Part shown: positions 53,091 through 62,253 of the stretch, in pieces | How the letters are laid out: the number at the start of each line of letters is the position of its first letter | Position numbering within the stretch: position 1 is the stretch's first letter | From: Amaranthus tricolor | Lineage: Eukaryota; Streptophyta; Magnoliopsida; Caryophyllales; Amaranthaceae | Direction: 5' to 3' | NCBI RefSeq assembly: GCF_026212465.1 | Contig: NC_080063.1 | Coordinates: forward strand, 2,668,501 to 2,732,500 | DNA: 64,000 bases | Position numbers and translations under genes: made by a program | The notes under the pieces: generated by a model | The model's database searches: none | What the model was told of the DNA's origin: nothing | Seen by the model: only the letters and a program-made list of their open reading frames with translations

Positions 53091-55358
53091 GATCAATGAT
53101 CAATGAAGAATGAACGGTGAAGAATGAACAAGGATCAATGGTCAATGACGAATGAACGATGAAGAATGAACAAGGATTAATGATCAATGAAAAATGAACG
53201 ATGAAGAATGAACAAGGATCAATGCTCAATGACGAATGAACGATGAAGAATGAACAAGGATCAATGATCAATGAAGAATGAACGATGAAGAATGAACAAG
53301 GATCAATGCTCAATGACGAATGAACGATGAAGAATGAACAAGGTTCAATGATCAATGAAGAATGAACGATGAAGAATGAACAAGGATCAATGATCAATGA
53401 CGAATGAACGATGAAGAATGAACAAGGATCAATGATCAATGAAGAATGAACGGTGAAGAATGAACAAGGATCAATGGTCAATGACGAATGAACGATGAAG
53501 AATGAACAAGGATCAATGATCAAAGAAAAATGAACGATGAAGAATGAACAAGGATCAATGGTCAATGACGAATGAACGATGAAGAATGAACAAGGATCAA
53601 TGATCAATGAAGAATGAACAAGGATCAATGCTCAATGACGAATGAACGATGAAGAATGAACAAGGGTAAATGAAGATTGAATGATGATGAATGAACAATG
53701 ATCAATAATCAATGAAGAATGAACGATGAAGAATGAACAAGGATCAATGATCAATGAAGAATGAACGATGAAGAATGAACAAGGATCAATTATCAATGAT
53801 GAATGAACGATGAAGAATGAACAAGGATCAATGATCAATGAAGAATGAACGATGAAGCATGAACAAGGATCAATGAGCAATGACGAATGACGAATGAACG
53901 ATGAAGAATGAACAAGGATCATTGATCAATGAAGAATGAACGATGAAGAATGAACAAGGATCAATGATCAATGAAGAATGAACGATGAAGAATGAAAAAG
54001 GATCAATGGTCAATGACGAATGAACGATGAAGAATGAACAAGGATAAATGAAGATTGAATGATGATGAATGAACAAGGGTCAATAATCAATGAAGAATGA
54101 ACGATGAAGAATGAACAAGGATCAATGATCAATGAAGAACGAACGATGAAGAATGAACAAGGATCAATTATCAATGATGAATGAACGATGAAGAATGAAC
54201 AAGGATCAATGATCAATGAAGAATGAACGATGAAGAATGAACAAGGATCAATGATCAATGAAGAATGAACGATGAAGAATGAACAAGGATCAATGATCAA
54301 TGACGAATGAACGATGAAGAATGAACAAGGATCAATGATCAATGAAGAATGAACGATGAAGAATGAACAAGTATCAATGATCAATGAAGAATGAACGATG
54401 AAGAATGAACAAGGATCAATGATCAATGACGAATGAACGATGAAGAATGAACAAGGATCAATGATCAATGAAGAATGAACGGTGAAGAATGAACAAGGAT
54501 CAATGGTCAATGACGAATGAACGATGAAGAATGAACAAGGATTAATGATCAATGAAAAATGAACGATGAAGAATGAACAAGGATCAATGCTCAATGACGA
54601 ATGAACGATGAAGAATGAACAAGGATCAATGATCAATGAAGAATGAACGATGAAGAATGAACAAGGATCAATGATCATTGAAGAATGAACGATGAAGAAT
54701 GAACAAGGATCAATGATCAATGAAGAATGAACGATGAAGAATGAACAAGGATCAATGATCAATGAAGAATGAACGATGAAGAATGAACAAGGATCAATGA
54801 TCAATGACGAATGAACGATGAAGAATGAACAAGGATCAATGATCAATGAAGAATGAACGATGAAGAATGAACAAGGATCAATGATCAATGACGAATGAAC
54901 GATGAAGAATGAACAAGGATCAATGATCAATGAAGTATGAACGATGAAGAATGAACAAGGATCAATGATCAATGAAGAATGAAAGATGAAGAATGAACAA
55001 GGATCAATGATCAATGACGAATGAACGATGAAGAATGAACAAGGATCAATGATCAATGAAGAATGAACGGTGAAGAATGAACAAGGATCAATGTTCAATG
55101 ACGAATGAACGATGAAGAATGAACAAGGATCAATGATCAAAGAAAAATGAACGATGAAGAATGAACAAGGATCAATGGTCAATGACGAATGAACGATGAA
55201 GAATGAACAAGGATCAATGATTAATGAAGAATGAACAAGGATCAATGCTCAATGACGAATGAACGATGAAGAATGAACAAGGATAAATGAAGATTGAATG
55301 ATGATGAATGAACAAGGATCAATAATCAATGAAGAATAAACGATGAAGAATGAACAAG
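53091..55358 (+). repeat. 2,268-bp higher-order unit K1
   Basis: Opens with a GAACGGT monomer at 53,091 and contains the GGTAAAT marker near 53,666, a GAAGCAT word near 53,855, GAGCAAT near 53,875, the normal marker near 54,050, GGTCAATAATC near 54,077 and GAAGAACG near 54,135. The same series starts again at 55,359 (offset 2,268, or 54 monomers) and at 58,208. A private CAATGATCAATAATC occurs near 53,697. Confidence 0.85.
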
Positions 55359-58207
55359 GATCAATGATCAATGAAGAATGAACGGTGAAGAATGAACAAG
55401 GATCAATGGTCAATGACGAATGAACGATGAAGAATGAACAAGGATTAATGATCAATGAAAAATGAACGATGAAGAATGAACAAGGATCAATGCTCAATGA
55501 CGAATGAACGATGAAGAATGAACAAGGATCAATGATCAATGAAGAATGAACGATGAAGAATGAACAAGGATCAATGCTCAATGACGAATGAACGATGAAG
55601 AATGAACAAGGTTCAATGATCAATGAAGAATGAACGATGAAGAATGAACAAGGATCAATGATCAATGACGAATGAACGATGAAGAATGAACAAGGATCAA
55701 TGATCAATGAAGAATGAACGGTGAAGAATGAACAAGGATCAATGGTCAATGACGAATGAACGATGAAGAATGAACAAGGATCAATGATCAAAGAAAAATG
55801 AACGATGAAGAATGAACAAGGATCAATGGTCAATGACGAATGAACGATGAAGAATGAACAAGGATCAATGATCAATGAAGAATGAACAAGGATCAATGCT
55901 CAATGACGAATGAACGATGAAGAATGAACAAGGGTAAATGAAGATTGAATGATGATGAATGAACAAGGATCAATAATCAATGAAGAATGAACGATGAAGA
56001 ATGAACAAGGATCAATGATCAATGAAGAATGAACGATGAAGAATGAACAAGGATCAATTATCAATGATGAATGAACGATGAAGAATGAACAAGGATCAAT
56101 GATCAATGAAGAATGAACGATGAAGCATGAACAAGGATCAATGAGCAATGACGAATGACGAATGAACGATGAAGAATGAACAAGGATCATTGATCAATGA
56201 AGAATGAACGATGAAGAATGAACAAGGATCAATGATCAATGAAGAATGAACGATGAAGAATGAAAAAGGATCAATGGTCAATGACGAATGAACGATGAAG
56301 AATGAACAAGGATAAATGAAGATTGAATGATGATGAATGAACAAGGGTCAATAATCAATGAAGAATGAACGATGAAGAATGAACAAGGATCAATGATCAA
56401 TGAAGAACGAACGATGAAGAATGAACAAGGATCAATTATCAATGATGAATGAACGATGAAGAATGAACAAGGATCAATGATCAATGAAGAATGAACGATG
56501 AAGAATGAACAAGGATCAATGATCAATGAAGAATGAACGATGAAGAATGAACAAGGATCAATGATCAATGACGAATGAACGATGAAGAATGAACAAGGAT
56601 CAATGATCAATGAAGAATGAACGATGAAGAATGAACAAGTATCAATGATCAATGAAGAATGAACGATGAAGAATGAACAAGGATCAATGATCAATGACGA
56701 ATGAACGATGAAGAATGAACAAGGATCAATGATCAATGAAGAATGAACGGTGAAGAATGAACAAGGATCAATGGTCAATGACGAATGAACGATGAAGAAT
56801 GAACAAGGATTAATGATCAATGAAAAATGAACGATGAAGAATGAACAAGGATCAATGCTCAATGACGAATGAACGATGAAGAATGAACAAGGATCAATGA
56901 TCAATGAAGAATGAACGATGAAGAATGAACAAGGATCAATGATCATTGAAGAATGAACGATGAAGAATGAACAAGGATCAATGATCAATGAAGAATGAAC
57001 GATGAAGAATGAACAAGGATCAATGATCAATGACGAATGAACGATGAAGAATGAACAAGGATCAATGATCAATGAAGAATGAACGATGAAGAATGAACAA
57101 GGATCAATGATCAATGACGAATGAACGATGAAGAATGAACAAGGATCAATGATCAATGAAGTATGAACGATGAAGAATGAACAAGGATCAATGATCAATG
57201 AAGAATGAAAGATGAAGAATGAACAAGGATCAATGATCAATGACGAATGAACGATGAAGAATGAACAAGGATCAATGATCAATGAAGAATGAACGGTGAA
57301 GAATGAACAAGGATCAATGTTCAATGACGAATGAACGATGAAGAATGAACAAGGATCAATGATCAAAGAAAAATGAACGATGAAGAATGAACAAGGATCA
57401 ATGGTCAATGACGAATGAACGATGAAGAATGAACAAGGATCAATGATTAATGAAGAATGAACAAGGATCAATGCTCAATGACGAATGAACGATGAAGAAT
57501 GAACAAGGATAAATGAAGATTGAATGATGATGAATGAACAAGGATCAATAATCAATGAAGAATAAACGATGAAGAATGAACAAGGATCAATGATCAATGA
57601 CGAATGAACGATGAAGAATGAACAAGGATCAATGATCAATGAAGAATGAACGATGAAGAATGAACAAGGATCAATGATCAATGAAGAATGAACGATGAAG
57701 AATGAACAAGGATCATTGATCAATGAAGAATGTACGATGAAGAATGAACAAGGATCAATGATCAATGAAGAATGAACGATGAAGAATGAAAAAGGATCAA
57801 TGGTCAATGACGAATGAACGATGAAGAATGAACAAGGATAAATGAAGATTGAATGATGATGAATGAACAAGGATCAATAATCAATGAAGAATGAACGATG
57901 AAGAATGAACAAGGATCAATGATCAATGAAGAATGAACGATGAAGAATGAACAAGGATCAATTATCAATGATGAATGAACGATGAAGAATGAACAAGGAT
58001 CAATGATCAATGAAGAATGAACGATGAAGAATGAACAAGGATCAATGATCAATGAAGAATGAACGATGAAGAATGAACAAGGATCAATGATCAATGACGA
58101 ATGAACGATGAAGAATGAACAAGGATCAATGATCAATGAAGAATGAACGATGAAGAATGAACAAGTATCAATGATCAATGAAGAATGAACGATGAAGAAT
58201 GAACAAG
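55359..58207 (+). repeat. 2,849-bp higher-order unit L1
   Basis: Its first 2.2 kb matches K1 except for one 42-bp monomer missing near 57,000. It then extends by about 620 bp with markers near 57,508 and 57,837 and a GAATGTACG word near 57,729. The whole unit is repeated as L2 at an offset of 2,849 bp (407 heptamers). Confidence 0.86.
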
Positions 58208-61056
58208 GATCAATGATCAATGAAGAATGAACGGTGAAGAATGAACAAGGATCAATGGTCAATGACGAATGAACGATGAAGAATGAACAAGGATTAATGA
58301 TCAATGAAAAATGAACGATGAAGAATGAACAAGGATCAATGCTCAATGACGAATGAACGATGAAGAATGAACAAGGATCAATGATCAATGAAGAATGAAC
58401 GATGAAGAATGAACAAGGATCAATGCTCAATGACGAATGAACGATGAAGAATGAACAAGGTTCAATGATCAATGAAGAATGAACGATGAAGAATGAACAA
58501 GGATCAATGATCAATGACGAATGAACGATGAAGAATGAACAAGGATCAATGATCAATGAAGAATGAACGGTGAAGAATGAACAAGGATCAATGGTCAATG
58601 ACGAATGAACGATGAAGAATGAACAAGGATCAATGATCAAAGAAAAATGAACGATGAAGAATGAACAAGGATCAATGGTCAATGACGAATGAACGATGAA
58701 GAATGAACAAGGATCAATGATCAATGAAGAATGAACAAGGATCAATGCTCAATGACGAATGAACGATGAAGAATGAACAAGGGTAAATGAAGATTGAATG
58801 ATGATGAATGAACAAGGATCAATAATCAATGAAGAATGAACGATGAAGAATGAACAAGGATCAATGATCAATGAAGAATGAACGATGAAGAATGAACAAG
58901 GATCAATTATCAATGATGAATGAACGATGAAGAATGAACAAGGATCAATGATCAATGAAGAATGAACGATGAAGCATGAACAAGGATCAATGAGCAATGA
59001 CGAATGACGAATGAACGATGAAGAATGAACAAGGATCATTGATCAATGAAGAATGAACGATGAAGAATGAACAAGGATCAATGATCAATGAAGAATGAAC
59101 GATGAAGAATGAAAAAGGATCAATGGTCAATGACGAATGAACGATGAAGAATGAACAAGGATAAATGAAGATTGAATGATGATGAATGAACAAGGGTCAA
59201 TAATCAATGAAGAATGAACGATGAAGAATGAACAAGGATCAATGATCAATGAAGAACGAACGATGAAGAATGAACAAGGATCAATTATCAATGATGAATG
59301 AACGATGAAGAATGAACAAGGATCAATGATCAATGAAGAATGAACGATGAAGAATGAACAAGGATCAATGATCAATGAAGAATGAACGATGAAGAATGAA
59401 CAAGGATCAATGATCAATGACGAATGAACGATGAAGAATGAACAAGGATCAATGATCAATGAAGAATGAACGATGAAGAATGAACAAGTATCAATGATCA
59501 ATGAAGAATGAACGATGAAGAATGAACAAGGATCAATGATCAATGACGAATGAACGATGAAGAATGAACAAGGATCAATGATCAATGAAGAATGAACGGT
59601 GAAGAATGAACAAGGATCAATGGTCAATGACGAATGAACGATGAAGAATGAACAAGGATTAATGATCAATGAAAAATGAACGATGAAGAATGAACAAGGA
59701 TCAATGCTCAATGACGAATGAACGATGAAGAATGAACAAGGATCAATGATCAATGAAGAATGAACGATGAAGAATGAACAAGGATCAATGATCATTGAAG
59801 AATGAACGATGAAGAATGAACAAGGATCAATGATCAATGAAGAATGAACGATGAAGAATGAACAAGGATCAATGATCAATGACGAATGAACGATGAAGAA
59901 TGAACAAGGATCAATGATCAATGAAGAATGAACGATGAAGAATGAACAAGGATCAATGATCAATGACGAATGAACGATGAAGAATGAACAAGGATCAATG
60001 ATCAATGAAGTATGAACGATGAAGAATGAACAAGGATCAATGATCAATGAAGAATGAAAGATGAAGAATGAACAAGGATCAATGATCAATGACGAATGAA
60101 CGATGAAGAATGAACAAGGATCAATGATCAATGAAGAATGAACGGTGAAGAATGAACAAGGATCAATGTTCAATGACGAATGAACGATGAAGAATGAACA
60201 AGGATCAATGATCAAAGAAAAATGAACGATGAAGAATGAACAAGGATCAATGGTCAATGACGAATGAACGATGAAGAATGAACAAGGATCAATGATTAAT
60301 GAAGAATGAACAAGGATCAATGCTCAATGACGAATGAACGATGAAGAATGAACAAGGATAAATGAAGATTGAATGATGATGAATGAACAAGGATCAATAA
60401 TCAATGAAGAATAAACGATGAAGAATGAACAAGGATCAATGATCAATGACGAATGAACGATGAAGAATGAACAAGGATCAATGATCAATGAAGAATGAAC
60501 GATGAAGAATGAACAAGGATCAATGATCAATGAAGAATGAACGATGAAGAATGAACAAGGATCATTGATCAATGAAGAATGTACGATGAAGAATGAACAA
60601 GGATCAATGATCAATGAAGAATGAACGATGAAGAATGAAAAAGGATCAATGGTCAATGACGAATGAACGATGAAGAATGAACAAGGATAAATGAAGATTG
60701 AATGATGATGAATGAACAAGGATCAATAATCAATGAAGAATGAACGATGAAGAATGAACAAGGATCAATGATCAATGAAGAATGAACGATGAAGAATGAA
60801 CAAGGATCAATTATCAATGATGAATGAACGATGAAGAATGAACAAGGATCAATGATCAATGAAGAATGAACGATGAAGAATGAACAAGGATCAATGATCA
60901 ATGAAGAATGAACGATGAAGAATGAACAAGGATCAATGATCAATGACGAATGAACGATGAAGAATGAACAAGGATCAATGATCAATGAAGAATGAACGAT
61001 GAAGAATGAACAAGTATCAATGATCAATGAAGAATGAACGATGAAGAATGAACAAG
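58208..61056 (+). repeat. 2,849-bp higher-order unit L2, tandem copy of L1
   Basis: Every rare mark of L1 reappears 2,849 bp further on: GGTAAAT marker near 58,785, GAAGCAT near 58,972, GAGCAAT near 58,992, GGTCAATAATC near 59,194, GAAGAACG near 59,253, markers near 60,357 and 60,687, and GAATGTACG near 60,578. Similarity ends at 61,057, where this side has GACGAAT and the L1/L2 joint has GAAGAAT. Confidence 0.86.
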
Positions 61057-62253
61057 GATCAATGATCAATGACGAATGAACGATGAAGAATGAACAAGGA
61101 TCAATGATCAATGAAGAATGAACGGTGAAGAATGAACAAGGATCAATGGTCAATGACGAATGAACGATGAAGAATGAACAAGGATTAATGATCAATGAAA
61201 AATGAACGATGAAGAATGAACAAGGATCAATGCTCAATGACGAATGAACGATGAAGAATGAACAAGGATCAATGATCAATGAAGAATGAACGATGAAGAA
61301 TGAACAAGGATCAATGATCATTGAAGAATGAACGATGAAGAATGAACAAGGATCAATGATCAATGAAGAATGAACGATGAAGAATGAACAAGGATCAATG
61401 ATCAATGAAGAATGAACGATGAAGAATGAACAAGGATCAATGATCAATGACGAATGAACGATGAAGAATGAACAAGGATCAATGATCAATGAAGAATGAA
61501 CGATGAAGAATGAACAAGGATCAATGATCAATGACGAATGAACGATGAAGAATGAACAAGGATCAATGATCAATGAAGTATGAACGATGAAGAATGAACA
61601 AGGATCAATGATCAATGAAGAATGAAAGATGAAGAATGAACAAGGATCAATGATCAATGACGAATGAACGATGAAGAATGAACAAGGATCAATGATCAAT
61701 GAAGAATGAACGGTGAAGAATGAACAAGGATCAATGTTCAATGACGAATGAACGATGAAGAATGAACAAGGATCAATGATCAAAGAAAAATGAACGATGA
61801 AGAATGAACAAGGATCAATGGTCAATGACGAATGAACGATGAAGAATGAACAAGGATCAATGATTAATGAAGAATGAACAAGGATCAATGCTCAATGACG
61901 AATGAACGATGAAGAATGAACAAGGATAAATGAAGATTGAATGATGATGAATGAACAAGGATCAATAATCAATGAAGAATAAACGATGAAGAATGAACAA
62001 GGATCAATGATCAATGACGAATGAACGATGAAGAATGAACAAGGATCAATGATCAATGAAGAATGAACGATGAAGAATGAACAAGGATCAATGATCAATG
62101 AAGAATGAACGATGAAGAATGAACAAGGATCATTGATCAATGAAGAATGTACGATGAAGAATGAACAAGGATCAATGATCAATGAAGAATGAACGATGAA
62201 GAATGAAAAAGGATCAATGGTCAATGACGAATGAACGATGAAGAATGAACAAG
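61057..62253 (+). repeat. Segment M: partial repeat of L2 at a 1,568-bp offset
   Basis: The marker at 61,925 corresponds to the one at 60,357, with GAATAAACG just after each and GAATGTACG near 62,146 and 60,578, giving an offset of 1,568 bp (224 heptamers) that holds to about 62,498. To the left, the match needs one 42-bp indel (offset 1,526 at the GATCATTG monomer). This segment joins the L units to the second copy of block J. Confidence 0.8.
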
